Assembly (NCBI RefSeq): GCF_900156655.1
Contig: NZ_FTOG01000008.1
Location: forward strand, 171,772 to 235,771
Length of the DNA: 64,000 nucleotides
Reading direction: 5' to 3'
Origin: Rhodobacter aestuarii
GTDB lineage: Bacteria > Pseudomonadota > Alphaproteobacteria > Rhodobacterales > Rhodobacteraceae
The notes under the pieces are model-generated. The model was not told the origin of the DNA. It saw only the letters and a program-made list of their open reading frames with translations, and did no database searches. A program made the position numbers and the translations under genes. Below, piece after piece: positions 45,101-54,240 of the stretch (positions are counted from its first letter, which is position 1; every line of letters begins with the position of its first letter).

Positions 45101-46075
45101 TTATGCCTGAAGGCGGTGGAGCCGCCCTGCGTCCCAGGCAAGGTGAACCGGTTGGCCCGGCGTTATGTCATTGGAATAAAACGCCTCGTCACTCATAAGC
45201 GCGATAATCGGTTCTTGCCCTTCGGCCTGCGCGGTCACCGCCACGCGGTCGCCTTGATATTCAATCGCGCTGACCGTCGCGGGCAGGCCGTCGCTTGCCA
45301 GACGCACCGCATCCGAGCGCACAGCATGGCGTTGCCCATCGAGCGTGACGACATTGTGCCCGCCCATGAAGCGCGCCACAAATTCCGTGCGCGGGGTGTT
45401 GAACACCTCCCGCGCGGGGCCAGCCTGTTCGATGACGGAGTTGTTCATCACCACAACCTCATCGGCGAGCGCGAGCGCTTCATCTTGGCCGTGGGTGACG
45501 TGTAAGAAGGTGATGCCCAACTCGCGTTGCAGCCGTTTCAACTCGGCCCGCATCCGGATGCGCAAGAACGGGTCAAGCGCGGAAAGCGGTTCGTCAAGCA
45601 GCAGCACTTCGGGTTCGGTGACCAGCGCCCGGGCCAGCGCGACGCGCTGTTGCTGCCCGCCCGAAAGCTGCGCGGGCAGCCGTTCGGCCAGCGGGGCCAT
45701 ATCGACAAGCTCCAAAAGCTCCATCGCTTTGGCGTGGCGGGTCGGCTTGTCGACGCCCTTCATCCGCAGCGAGAAGGCGACATTGTCCTTGACCGATAGA
45801 TGCGGAAAGAGCGCATAGTTTTGAAACATCATCGCGGTGCCGCGCCGGGCGGGGGGCAGGGCCGAAATATCGCGCCCGCTCAGCAAAATCGCGCCTTCGC
45901 TGACGCTTTCATGCCCGGCGATCATCCGCAGTGTCGAGCTTTTGCCGCAGCCGGAGGGGCCAAGCAAACAGACATAGCTGCCCGGCGCAAAGACATGGTT
46001 GATCGCATTCACGGCGATGGTGTCGCCATAACGCTTTGTCAGATTAGCCAATTCGAGATCGTGTGCTGTTCGCAT
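45101..46075 (-). CDS. Pot-type ABC importer ATPase, PotA-like
   Basis: 324 residues. Walker A GPSGCGKSS, signature LSGGQQQRVAL and Walker B VLLLDEPLSALD are complete, followed by the H-loop HVTHGQDEA. A C-terminal TOBE-type regulatory domain (about residues 245-324) is present. First gene of the operon, divergent from the GntR regulator gene, which is likely to control it. Confidence 0.93.
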   Translation of the reverse strand: MRTAHDLELANLTKRYGDTIAVNAINHVFAPGSYVCLLGPSGCGKSSTLRMIAGHESVSEGAILLSGRDISALPPARRGTAMMFQNYALFPHLSVKDNVAFSLRMKGVDKPTRHAKAMELLELVDMAPLAERLPAQLSGGQQQRVALARALVTEPEVLLLDEPLSALDPFLRIRMRAELKRLQRELGITFLHVTHGQDEALALADEVVVMNNSVIEQAGPAREVFNTPRTEFVARFMGGHNVVTLDGQRHAVRSDAVRLASDGLPATVSAIEYQGDRVAVTAQAEGQEPIIALMSDEAFYSNDITPGQPVHLAWDAGRLHRLQA

Positions 46076-46219
46076 CGCATCCGTGTCCTGTGGGTTGGTT
46101 CATCCTTTGCTTGGCTTTGCGCTGCGGGCGACAGTTTTTTGTCTTTGGTGGAATGCGAAACAGACAGTGCCAAAAAATTCACCATTGTTGGATAGGTTGT
46201 GCGCAAAACGTGAAACATA

Positions 46220-46231
46220 ATTGTATACAAT
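46220..46231. promoter_or_regulatory. GntR-type operator ATTGTATACAAT
   Basis: Perfect 12-base palindrome in the 227-base gap between the divergent ABC operon (start 46075) and gntR gene (start 46303). TGTATACA-type palindromes are typical FadR-subfamily operators. A second dyad TTCG-ATA-CGAA lies a few bases to the right. Confidence 0.65.
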
Positions 46232-46302
46232 CTTCGATACGAACGCTGCGGCTTGCCTCTCTTGACCGCGTGCCCGCAAGTTGAAGTCAAAAGGATTCCG
46301 AT

Positions 46303-46986
46303 ATGAGTGCGCCGCAGCCCCACCCGATTCCCGAGACCATCGCCGCCGATTTGGCGTTGGCGATTCACGAGCATCGTCTTGCCCCCGGCACGAAGCTCTC
46401 GGAAGAAGAATTGGGCGAGATTTATGGCGTGTCGCGCACGATCATTCGCGCCGCTTTGCAACGGCTCGCCCATGATCGCTTGGTGGAGTTGCGCCGCAAC
46501 CGCGGGGCCTTTATCGCCCAGCCCACGGTGCGCGAGGCGCGCGAAGTGTTTGAGGCGCGCGCGCTTTTGGAGCCACGCACCGCGCGTTCGGCGGCAGAGC
46601 GGATCACCGAGGCAGATCTGGCCGCGCTACAGCATCATATCGACGATGAACATGCCGCGATTGCGGCGGGGGAGGCGGGGCGCGCCTTGCATCTTTCTGG
46701 GCTTTTTCATCGAGAGATCGCCCGGATCGCCGATCAAGAAACCATCGCGGAATTCACGGACCAATTGATCGCGCGCTCGTCCTTGATCATCGCGCTTTAC
46801 TGGCAGCGCCGCGGCGCGCTGTGCGAAAGCCATGCCCATCACGCGCTGATGAAAGCCTTTGCTGCACGCGACGGCGCCTTGGCCGAGGAATTGATGAAAA
46901 ACCATCTGCTGGATTTGCTCAGTTCGCTCGATTTGCGCCACCGCGCCACGGCCTATGCGAGCCTGCGCGAGGCGTTGAACGGCTAA
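46303..46986 (+). CDS. GntR-family regulator, FadR/FCD subgroup
   Basis: 227 residues. A winged helix-turn-helix occupies residues 1-75 (APGTKLSEEELGEIYGVSRTIIRAALQRL, the family motif, spans about 27-55). The FCD ligand domain follows, with its metal/ligand residues: Asp and His in FHREIARIADQ, and CESHAHHALMKA near 170-180. Small-molecule binding would release the operator. It is divergent from the ABC/racemase operon, so it is most likely its repressor, with substrate as inducer. Confidence 0.9.
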   Translation: MSAPQPHPIPETIAADLALAIHEHRLAPGTKLSEEELGEIYGVSRTIIRAALQRLAHDRLVELRRNRGAFIAQPTVREAREVFEARALLEPRTARSAAERITEADLAALQHHIDDEHAAIAAGEAGRALHLSGLFHREIARIADQETIAEFTDQLIARSSLIIALYWQRRGALCESHAHHALMKAFAARDGALAEELMKNHLLDLLSSLDLRHRATAYASLREALNG

Positions 46987-47021
46987 GATCGCTCGGTTCA
47001 TCGCCTGCGCAGTTTTGTTCC

Positions 47022-49067
47022 TCAGATATCCTTCATCAGCCGAAGCGCATCATGGATCGCCGCATGGGTGTTGCGCGCGCTGACCGCGTCGCCGATGCGG
47101 TAAAGCGCGAAGGCGCCTGCGGGGTTCGGCGCGAGCCCTTGCGCCCGGCCCTCGATCAGCGCGTCGTAATCGACCGCGCCAAGGTTGGTCGAGAGCGGCT
47201 TGAGCGCGAAGTAAAGGTCATCGAGCGGCAAGGTGCCGTAGTTCAGCACCACCTGATCGACCAGCCGCTCCTCGGTGAAATCGCCGTAATCCGAGCCGAT
47301 GCGCGCGCAAAGCCGGTTGCCCGCGCGGCTCACCCCCAACAGCCGCCGCGCCACGGTGAAGCGCACCCCGCGCGGCTGCAATTCGCGCATGTAGGGCACA
47401 AGGTTCATCGCCATGATATCGGGGGCAAAGGTCCGGTCGGGCGTCATCACCTCGACCGCAGCCCCCGCCTTCGCCGCCACTTCCGCCGCCATCAGCCCCG
47501 GATGATCGCCGCTTTCATCGTAAACCAGTACCTCGCGCCCCGGCTTCACATCGCCCGCGATGATATCCCAGGTCGAGGTGACGAGCGCCGCTTCCGCCTT
47601 CGTCTCGAACAGGGTCAGGTTCGGCAGGCCGCCGGTGGCAATGATGACCACATCGGGGGAAAGCGCGGTCACATCCTCGGCCTCGGCCCAAGTGTTGAAA
47701 CGAAACACCACATCGCGCGCGGCGCATTGCGCCATGCGCCAGTCGATGATCGAGAGCATCTCGCGCCGACGCGGGCTTTGCGCGCAAAGCCGCAGCTGAC
47801 CGCCGGGGTCGGGCTGCGCCTCGAAGACCGTCACCGCATGGCCACGCTCGGCCGCCACCCGTGCGGCCTCAAGGCCCCCCGGCCCGGCGCCGACCACCAC
47901 CACCTTCTTGCGCGTCTCGGCTGGGGCAATTGCATGCGGCAGGCTCAACTCCCGCCCGGTCGCGGCATTGTGGATGCAGAGCGCCGGCCCCCCGGCATAG
48001 ATCCGGTCAAGGCAATAGGTGGCACCAACGCAAGGGCGGATCTCGTCCTCGCGTCCGGCGAGGATCTTTTGCACGATATGCGGGTCGGCCATATGCGCCC
48101 GCGTCATCCCCACCATGTCCAAAAGCCCCGAGGCCACCGCATGCCGCGCCGTCGCCACATCGGGGATGCGCGCGGCGTGGAAAGTGGGCAGGCCGGTCGC
48201 GGCGCGCACCTGCCCGGCAAAATCCAGATGCGGCGCGGCGGGCATGCCTTGCACCGGGATCATGTCGGTCAGCGCCGGGTCGGAATGGATGCGCCCCCGC
48301 ACCACGTTGAGAAAATCGACCTGCCCCGAGGCGGCAAGGCGTCTGGAAATCTCGATCCCCTCGGCGGCGTCGATGCCGCCCGCCTGCGCCTCATCCGCCG
48401 TGTAGCGAATGCCGACGATGAATTCCGCCCCCACCCGCGCCCGGATCGCGCCCAGCACATCCGTCAGCATCTGCATCCGGGTCTCGAGGCTTTGCCCGCC
48501 ATAGCGCCCCTCGAGGTCATTGGTCAGCGGCGACCAGAATTGATCGAGCAGATGGCCGTAAACCTCAAGCTCGATCCCGTCCATGCCGCCCGCCTGCATC
48601 CGCTCGGCGGCATCGGCGAAGTCGTTGATGATGCGAGCAATATCCCAATCCTCGGCAAGCTTGGGGAAGGCCTTGTGCGAGGGTTCGCGGTGGCGCGAGG
48701 AGGAGACCGAAGGCAACCAGTCGCCCTTTGACCAAGTGGTGCGGCGGCCAAGGTGGGTGAGCTGGATCATCGCCGCGCAGCCATGTTCGTGCAGCGCATC
48801 GGTCAGCCGACGCACCCACGGCACCACCTCGTCGCGATAGGCCAGCACGTTGTTGAAGACGGGTGGGCTGTCGCGCGACACCGCCGCCGAGCCCGCCGTC
48901 ATGGCGAGCGCCACCCCCGCCTTCGCGCGCTCGGCGTGATAGGCGATGTAGCGCTCTTTCGGCATGCCATCCTCGGGATAGGCGGGCTCGTGACTCGTCG
49001 TCATGATCCGGTTGCGCAGGGTCAGATGCTTGAGTTGATAGGGTTGCAAAAGCGGATCGTTGGACAT
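47022..49067 (-). CDS. Old-yellow-enzyme family NADH:flavin oxidoreductase with FAD/NAD domain
   Basis: 681 residues. The N-terminal TIM barrel (about 1-370) binds FMN, and the C-terminal part has a dinucleotide fold (KVVVVGAGPGGLEAAR near 390). The linker normally holds a 4Fe-4S site of four Cys; here it reads CVGATYCLDRIYAGGPALC, with three of the four, the second being Ala. Family members include trimethylamine dehydrogenase, 2,4-dienoyl-CoA reductase and N-methylproline demethylase-like enzymes. The substrate is unresolved, but an N-methyl amine or betaine demethylase is a good possibility. It is divergent from a TetR gene at 49179. Confidence 0.85.
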   Translation of the reverse strand: MSNDPLLQPYQLKHLTLRNRIMTTSHEPAYPEDGMPKERYIAYHAERAKAGVALAMTAGSAAVSRDSPPVFNNVLAYRDEVVPWVRRLTDALHEHGCAAMIQLTHLGRRTTWSKGDWLPSVSSSRHREPSHKAFPKLAEDWDIARIINDFADAAERMQAGGMDGIELEVYGHLLDQFWSPLTNDLEGRYGGQSLETRMQMLTDVLGAIRARVGAEFIVGIRYTADEAQAGGIDAAEGIEISRRLAASGQVDFLNVVRGRIHSDPALTDMIPVQGMPAAPHLDFAGQVRAATGLPTFHAARIPDVATARHAVASGLLDMVGMTRAHMADPHIVQKILAGREDEIRPCVGATYCLDRIYAGGPALCIHNAATGRELSLPHAIAPAETRKKVVVVGAGPGGLEAARVAAERGHAVTVFEAQPDPGGQLRLCAQSPRRREMLSIIDWRMAQCAARDVVFRFNTWAEAEDVTALSPDVVIIATGGLPNLTLFETKAEAALVTSTWDIIAGDVKPGREVLVYDESGDHPGLMAAEVAAKAGAAVEVMTPDRTFAPDIMAMNLVPYMRELQPRGVRFTVARRLLGVSRAGNRLCARIGSDYGDFTEERLVDQVVLNYGTLPLDDLYFALKPLSTNLGAVDYDALIEGRAQGLAPNPAGAFALYRIGDAVSARNTHAAIHDALRLMKDI

Positions 49068-49178
49068 CGCGGCCTCCTAGTTTGGGGCAGGATGCGAAGA
49101 AATGTTCACAACTGTCAAGTATTAGGTCATAGGTGTATATTTCTTGTGCCCGCGTTGCTCAGCATTTAAGCTAAGAGG

Positions 49179-49817
49179 ATGGAACAAAAAGAAGATCAGC
49201 CCGGAGGATGGCGCGGTTCGCGCGAAGGATGGCTTGCCGCCGCGCGGGAGGTCTTTATCGAGACAGGCTTTGAGGCGGTAAAAATCCAACCTTTGGCGCA
49301 GCGGCTCGGGCTTTCGCGGACCTCGTTTTATTGGTTTTTTGAAAATCGCGAGGCGTTGCTGCAGGCGTTGCTTTCTGATTGGGAGGAAACCAACACCGGC
49401 GCGATTTTGGGCGCCAGCACGGCCTATGCCGAAACGCTGCAGGAAACGGCGCTGAACTTAATCGGCGTATTCTTGGAAGATGGTGCCTTTTCCCCTGGGT
49501 TTGAGCGGGCCGTGCGCGGTTGGGCGCATGGCGATGCGGCGGTGGCCACGCGGGTGCAGGCGGCGGATGCCGCGCGGCTCGCCGCTATTACCGCGCTCTT
49601 TACGCGCTTTGGCGTGCCTGCGCACGAGGCCGATGTCCGCGCGCGCAACGCCTATCTTGTGCAGATCGGTTATATCTCGATGCAGATGCGCGAAAGCTTT
49701 GAAGAACGGCTCGCAAGGATCCCCGATTACGTGAAAATTTACACCGGAGCCGCGCCAAACGCGCGCGAAATGGCAAGGTTTGAGGCCGCGCATCGCCCCC
49801 AAGCTACGCCGCGCTAA
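49179..49817 (+). CDS. TetR-family transcriptional regulator
   Basis: 212 residues. The N-terminal helix-turn-helix lies within REGWLAAAREVF and IQPLAQRLGLSRTSFYWFFENREALLQALL (about residues 15-68), the standard TetR pattern. The C-terminal helical domain would bind a ligand and dimerise. The gene is divergent from the flavin oxidoreductase gene with 111 bases between, so it probably represses it and itself. I could not identify the operator palindrome with confidence. Confidence 0.9.
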   Translation: MEQKEDQPGGWRGSREGWLAAAREVFIETGFEAVKIQPLAQRLGLSRTSFYWFFENREALLQALLSDWEETNTGAILGASTAYAETLQETALNLIGVFLEDGAFSPGFERAVRGWAHGDAAVATRVQAADAARLAAITALFTRFGVPAHEADVRARNAYLVQIGYISMQMRESFEERLARIPDYVKIYTGAAPNAREMARFEAAHRPQATPR

Positions 49818-49880
49818 GGGGGATGCTTGACCGATTGCCCGCATCTGAAGGGCCGGATGCGAACAACTTCGTGTTTTGCC

Positions 49881-51827
49881 TCATGCTGCCGTTTGCCGTG
49901 CAGCTTGCGCTTCTGGCGTGCCCAAGTTGAACACTGAGACCGCATCGGACAGGGCATCCACTTCGCGGCGCAGCGAATGTGTGGCGGCGTTGGTTTCCTC
50001 GAACATGGCCGCATTGTGCTGGGTCACTTGATCAAGATCGATGACGGCCGAATTGATTTCGACCAATGTGCTCGCCTGTTCGGCAGCAGAGGTTGCAATA
50101 TCCTCGACCCGTCCCGAGATATCTTTGATAGATGCCAAGATCGAAGACAGCGCCCCGCCGGTTTCTTTGACAAATTTCACCCCGGTGGCCACGTGTTGGC
50201 CGGACTTTTCGATCAAATCATTGATCTCGCCTGCCGCCTCTGAAGAACGCTGTGCGAGTGCGCGCACCTCGGTCGCAACCACCGCAAAGCCACGGCCCGT
50301 TTCGCCCGCGCGCGCGGCTTCGACACCTGCGTTCAACGCCAATAGATTGGTTTGGAAGGCGATATCCTCAATCACCGACGAAATCTTCGAAATCTCCTCC
50401 GAAGACACGCGGATCGCATCCATTGCATCTACCGCAAGGGTGGCAATTTCACTGCCCTTGGTGGCGTTATGGCGCGCGTCTTTCGACATGACATTCGCTT
50501 CACTCGCGTTTTTCGAGGCTTCTTTGACCGAGGCCACCAATTCATTCATCGCGGCAGCGGTTTCTTCCAGCGTTGCCGCCTGCCGTTCGGTGCGATGCGA
50601 CAATTCATTCGAGGCAGTGCTGATTTGCGAGGTTTCAGAACGGATCGCACCCGCATTATAAATCACCGTTGAAAGCGCTTCGCGCAGGCTGGCAACCGCG
50701 GCATTGAAGTCGGTCCGGATCACCTCATAGGCGCCGTAGAAGGGGGTGGCGATCGTGCTGGTCAAATCACCTTGTGACAGGTGCTTGAGCGCCTGCCCCA
50801 AGGCGTCCACAACCACTTTTTGCTGTTCGGCATGGGCAGTGCGCTCCGCTTCCGCAAGTTCGCGCATGTGTTCCCGCTCGGCGGCTTCTTGGGCTTCGCG
50901 TTCTTGAGCTTCGCGTTCCATGGCGGCTTCCCGGGCAAGCCGGGCTTCCCGCTCCGCCTCGGCTTGCAAACGTGCTTCTTCTTGTTCACGGCGCGCGCGA
51001 GCGTTCGCCTCTTCCAATTCGGCGGTGCGTTGAAGCCCATGCTGGAAGGATTGAACCGAGGCGGCCATTTCCCCGATTTCATCGCGCTTTTCGATGAACG
51101 GGATCGGCGCCGCAATATCGCCATCTGACATGGCGCGCATGCGGGTGTTCAGGCCTTGGATCGGCTTCGTCACGCTGCGGGCAATGGCCACGCTGAGCAA
51201 GGACAAAAGCAGAATGCCCACTCCGAACACGATCAGGGCAGAGTTGCGCAATGTGGCAATCACCGCGTGCAAATCTTCGATATAAGTCCCGGTCGCGATG
51301 ACCCAGCCCCATTGCGGAAAATTCCGGCTAAAGCTCATTTTCGGAATCAGCGTGTCGGGGCCGCCATTGGTGCCCGCCCGCGCGGTGCTATACATGACAA
51401 TGCCGCCGCCATTGGTGCGCGCGACATCGATCATATCGCGGTAGAAATAGACACCGTTCGGGTCTTGCAGGTCCATCTGGTTCGCGCCGACCCGGCTTGG
51501 TTTGGTGCCATGAGCCACCACCACCGCATCATAGTCAAAGGCAAATAGGTAGTTTCCATTGTCATAGCGCAGCGTGCTGATGAAATCGCGGGCCTCGGCC
51601 TTTGCCGCATCAAGGCTGATTTCTCCCGCTTCTACGCGTGTGTTGAGCTGATCGAGCTTGCTGACCGCAAGGTCAACGACATCCGTGAGGTTCTTTTCCC
51701 GCATGGAATAGACGTTATCGACGGCCAGAACATACATCGTGCCGGCAATGGCCGCGCTGGCTAGGATCGAAGCTAAAACGATGAAATAGATACGAGCACC
51801 AATCTTCAATGACGACATGAACCGCAT
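49881..51827 (-). CDS. Methyl-accepting chemotaxis protein with sCache domain
   Basis: 648 residues. TM1 (about 10-32), a periplasmic single-cache domain (35-190) with [20 protein letters not shown] and [12 protein letters not shown], then TM2 (190-212) and HAMP (about 212-265). A long charged Ala/Glu/Arg coiled coil (270-345) follows. The signalling domain has its conserved tip ([26 protein letters not shown]). A GAGGAA ribosome site precedes ATG 51827. The ligand is unknown; sCache_2 receptors often bind small carboxylates. No che genes lie nearby. Confidence 0.93.
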   Translation of the reverse strand: MRFMSSLKIGARIYFIVLASILASAAIAGTMYVLAVDNVYSMREKNLTDVVDLAVSKLDQLNTRVEAGEISLDAAKAEARDFISTLRYDNGNYLFAFDYDAVVVAHGTKPSRVGANQMDLQDPNGVYFYRDMIDVARTNGGGIVMYSTARAGTNGGPDTLIPKMSFSRNFPQWGWVIATGTYIEDLHAVIATLRNSALIVFGVGILLLSLLSVAIARSVTKPIQGLNTRMRAMSDGDIAAPIPFIEKRDEIGEMAASVQSFQHGLQRTAELEEANARARREQEEARLQAEAEREARLAREAAMEREAQEREAQEAAEREHMRELAEAERTAHAEQQKVVVDALGQALKHLSQGDLTSTIATPFYGAYEVIRTDFNAAVASLREALSTVIYNAGAIRSETSQISTASNELSHRTERQAATLEETAAAMNELVASVKEASKNASEANVMSKDARHNATKGSEIATLAVDAMDAIRVSSEEISKISSVIEDIAFQTNLLALNAGVEAARAGETGRGFAVVATEVRALAQRSSEAAGEINDLIEKSGQHVATGVKFVKETGGALSSILASIKDISGRVEDIATSAAEQASTLVEINSAVIDLDQVTQHNAAMFEETNAATHSLRREVDALSDAVSVFNLGTPEAQAARQTAA

Positions 51828-52354
51828 GGTAGTTCCTCAGCTTGGGTGCTTTTTGTCTATGCCTCGGGTCTTAACGGATGGTTGTCATGGCTATTCGAAA
51901 AACGCATTCAAACTATTGATATAGATAATATTTTGTCGAGCTGACCGGAAGGGCTGCTCCGCCAAACGCGACGGTGTTCGCCACGCGCACCTGTTCTTGG
52001 AAACCGTCCAGTTTTGCGCGTTGAGCGCGCATTTTCCTTTATCAAATGACCCTGGGTCAGAATTATCTGACTGAAGGTCATTCGTTCTGGGGCGCAAAAA
52101 GGCAGGGGAACGGGCGGGGTTTCACGGGCGGAACCGACGCGCAGCGTCCATCCTGCCCGCCTCCAAACGCCCCAACAAACTACAGAAGATTTTAGCGTAT
52201 TGCGTGCTGGCACGGGCCTAGCGGACTCAGTCCCGCCCATTCGGCGCGGGCCGCTTTCGCGAAACAGCTCGACGCCGCTTTGTACGCGACTGTGTTCTAC
52301 GCATACGCCATCACGCGATAAAGCGGAGCCTTGTCAGTATTTTGAAGGATTTCA
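51828..52354. other. Intergenic region upstream of the chemoreceptor
   Basis: 527 bases without a convincing gene; a short open frame at 51891-52097 has no ribosome site and no family look. It should contain the chemoreceptor promoter (AT-rich block near 51905-51945). Two overlapping dyads at 52047-52071 (TGACCC-T-GGGTCA and GTCAGA-ATTA-TCTGAC) may be regulator sites. The right part leads to the tRNA 3' end. Confidence 0.5.
52047..52071. promoter_or_regulatory. Two overlapping inverted repeats
   Basis: TGACCC-T-GGGTCA at 52047-52059 and GTCAGA-ATTA-TCTGAC at 52056-52071. They are about 220 bases upstream of the chemoreceptor start and may be mutually exclusive binding sites or RNA hairpins. 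Confidence 0.35.
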
Positions 52355-52430
52355 TGGTGCCGGCGGAGAGACTCGAACTCCCGACCCCCTGATTACAAAT
52401 CAGACGCTCTACCAACTGAGCTACGCCGGC
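52355..52430 (-). tRNA. tRNA-Thr(UGU)
   Basis: 76 nt including encoded CCA. Acceptor stem GCCGGC..GCCGGC pairing, discriminator A, D-arm AGCTCAGTTGGTAGAGC, anticodon arm TCTGA-TTTGTAA-TCAGG with anticodon TGT, and T-arm GGAGTTCGAGTCTCT. Reads ACA (and other ACN by wobble) codons. Confidence 0.97.
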
Positions 52431-52545
52431 CTTGCCTTGAAATAACGTCGGGCGAAGGGGCGCGCAAGGGGCGTGGTGGGGTGATCAGAAGCGATTTGCC
52501 ACACATCTGCCGCCCGGTTATGGTCCGCCGGAGGAGAGCAGGATC

Positions 52546-53433
52546 ATGCAACTGGTTTTTCATCTTGGCGCGCATGCGACCGACGAGGGGCGTTTGATCC
52601 GCACGTTGGCCGCCAACCCCGAAAAAATGGCGCAAGCGCAGGCCCATGCGCCCGCGCCCGGTGCCTATCGCACGGCGCTGCGCGACGCGCTGCTCGCGCT
52701 CAAGGGCGGGCCAGCGGATGAAGAAACGCAAGAAAACTTGCGCACCGCCTGTCTTCGGGGGGCGAGCGGACCGGTTGAACGACTGGTGTTCAGCTATGAA
52801 AATTTCTTAGCGCTGCCGGACCGGACGATTGGTGGCTCTGGCTTTTACCCTTCGGCGGCGGACAAACTCGGCCCGCTTGCAAATCTGTTCCCGGAAGAAG
52901 AGACCGAGTTTCATCTGGGGCTCATCAATCCGGCCGTCTTGATTGCCGCCTTGATGGCGCGGCAGAATGGGCGCGATTATACGGAGATGATGGCCGGGCA
53001 AGACCCGCTTGACTTGCGTTGGGGGCCGGTGGTCGCGCGCATGGCCGAGGCGGCCGCACGCTGCGATGCCAAGCTTGTTTTGTGGTGCAATGAAGATTTG
53101 CCGCTGATTTTCCCAGAGGTGCTGCGCGCCATGTCCGGCATTGCCGATGATGTGGTGGTTGAGGGGGAAATGGCTCTGGTCGAAGAGATCATGGAACCCG
53201 AGGGCGTGAAGCGCCTGCGCGCTTACGTGGCGCAGCATCCGCCGCTTTCGGTTGAGCAGCGCCGCAAAGTGTTGATCGCGTTCTTGGATAAATTCGCGCG
53301 CCCCGAAGCATTGGAGGCAGAGTTGCCGCTGCCGGGCTGGACCGATGAGCTTGTCGCCGAAATCGGGGCCGCTTATGACGAAGACATCGAGGCAATTGCG
53401 CAATTGCCGGGGGTGACGCTGATCACGCCGTGA
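52546..53433 (+). CDS. Uncharacterised soluble protein, sulfotransferase-like N-terminus
   Basis: 295 residues preceded by GGAGGAGAGCAGG. The start QLVFHLGAHATDEGRL resembles the first strand and loop of bacterial sulfotransferase-like proteins (H-x-G-A-H-x-T), but without the following P-loop-like serine/threonine cluster. The rest is helical and acidic, with WCNEDLPLIFPEV and no membrane segments. A function cannot be assigned. A strong terminator lies 140 bases downstream. Confidence 0.7.
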   Translation: MQLVFHLGAHATDEGRLIRTLAANPEKMAQAQAHAPAPGAYRTALRDALLALKGGPADEETQENLRTACLRGASGPVERLVFSYENFLALPDRTIGGSGFYPSAADKLGPLANLFPEEETEFHLGLINPAVLIAALMARQNGRDYTEMMAGQDPLDLRWGPVVARMAEAAARCDAKLVLWCNEDLPLIFPEVLRAMSGIADDVVVEGEMALVEEIMEPEGVKRLRAYVAQHPPLSVEQRRKVLIAFLDKFARPEALEAELPLPGWTDELVAEIGAAYDEDIEAIAQLPGVTLITP

Positions 53434-53571
53434 GCGCGGCCAGACTCTTTTGCCCAAATGCAACATCTTAGATGATTGCGGGGCCGTTTGGCGGTGAAAG
53501 ACGTTCATTTTCGAACGGGAAAACCGCGCGGAATGCGGTCAAGTGCTGTTGAATATGCAACATTTCGTGCT

Positions 53572-53609
53572 GGAACGGGCAGGGGAACGCCCCAGCCCTG
53601 TTCCTTTTT
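53572..53609 (+). terminator. Strong terminator, downstream of the 52546 gene
   Basis: GGAAC-GGGC / GCCC-T-GTTCC with inner GGGG/CCCC pairing, followed by T5. Lies 139 bases after the stop; the transcript tail between 53434 and 53571 is therefore long. It may carry a small RNA, but no promoter was clear. Confidence 0.8.
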
Positions 53610-53625
53610 AAACGCGCGGTTGCGC

Positions 53626-53874
53626 TCAGATCATTCCAAGCGCGGCTTTGTAAATGTCCATGATCGCCTCTTCTTCGGCGAGATCGTTCTTGTCACGCTT
53701 GCGCATGGCAATGATCTTTTTCATCACCTTGGTGTCGTAACCGCGGGCCTTGGCCTCGCTCATGACATCCTTTTGTTGCTCGGTGATGTCTTTCTTCTCG
53801 GCTTCGAGGTGTTCGTATTGCTCGATGAACTGGCGCAGTTCGTCGGCGGCCACGTTATAGACGTCGTTGGGCAT
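53626..53874 (-). CDS. gapR: GapR-type DUF2312 nucleoid protein
   Basis: 82 residues. The pattern VAADELRQFIEQYEHLEAEKK, then DVMSEAKARGYDTKVMKKII (20 residues), and EEEAIMDIYKAALGMI matches Caulobacter GapR, which clamps overtwisted DNA ahead of replication forks. Those coiled-coil tetramers have Lys-rich faces; KVMKK and RKRDK fit. It stands alone between a terminator and a divergent small gene. Confidence 0.88.
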   Translation of the reverse strand: MPNDVYNVAADELRQFIEQYEHLEAEKKDITEQQKDVMSEAKARGYDTKVMKKIIAMRKRDKNDLAEEEAIMDIYKAALGMI

Positions 53875-54016
53875 GGGATCCTCGCTGGCGATGGAGCCTC
53901 TCCCTAGCGCAGCCCCCGCCGGGCTTCAAGCATTGAGGGTGGTCAAGCCACTTGGCACAGCCTGCGCTTGCCATTGCTGCGCCATCCGTGTAGCCCAAGG
54001 GAAAGCGGAGGGAGCC

Positions 54017-54232
54017 ATGGAAATACTGATCTGGATCGGAGCAGCCGTGTCGCTGGTGGGTCTTGTCGGCATTCTCTATTGTGCCTCGCTTGTGGCCAAG
54101 GCAAAGGGCGCAGGGCTTGATGATGCGGGCTTGCGCGATCGGTTGCGCCAGATCGTGGCGCTGAACCTTGGGGCGCTGTTCGTCTCTGCGATTGGGCTGA
54201 TGCTTGTGGTGATCGGGATCACCTTTAAATAA
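54017..54232 (+). CDS. Small two-helix membrane protein
   Basis: 71 residues from ATG 54017, with GGAGGGAG upstream; an extension to 53867 is spurious. Two hydrophobic helices (residues about 2-24 and 46-68) are joined by a charged segment (KAKGAGLDDAGLRDRLRQ). Function unknown. It ends 8 bases before the convergent FadB-like gene. Confidence 0.6.
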   Translation: MEILIWIGAAVSLVGLVGILYCASLVAKAKGAGLDDAGLRDRLRQIVALNLGALFVSAIGLMLVVIGITFK

Positions 54233-54240
54233 GCGCCGCT

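Noticed and set aside
51891..52097. 68-codon frame upstream of the chemoreceptor
   Set aside because: No ribosome site, no recognisable features, and it covers the likely promoter.
52355..52430. Integration site at the tRNA
   Set aside because: No integrase, no duplicated tRNA 3' end and no foreign gene block lie beside it.
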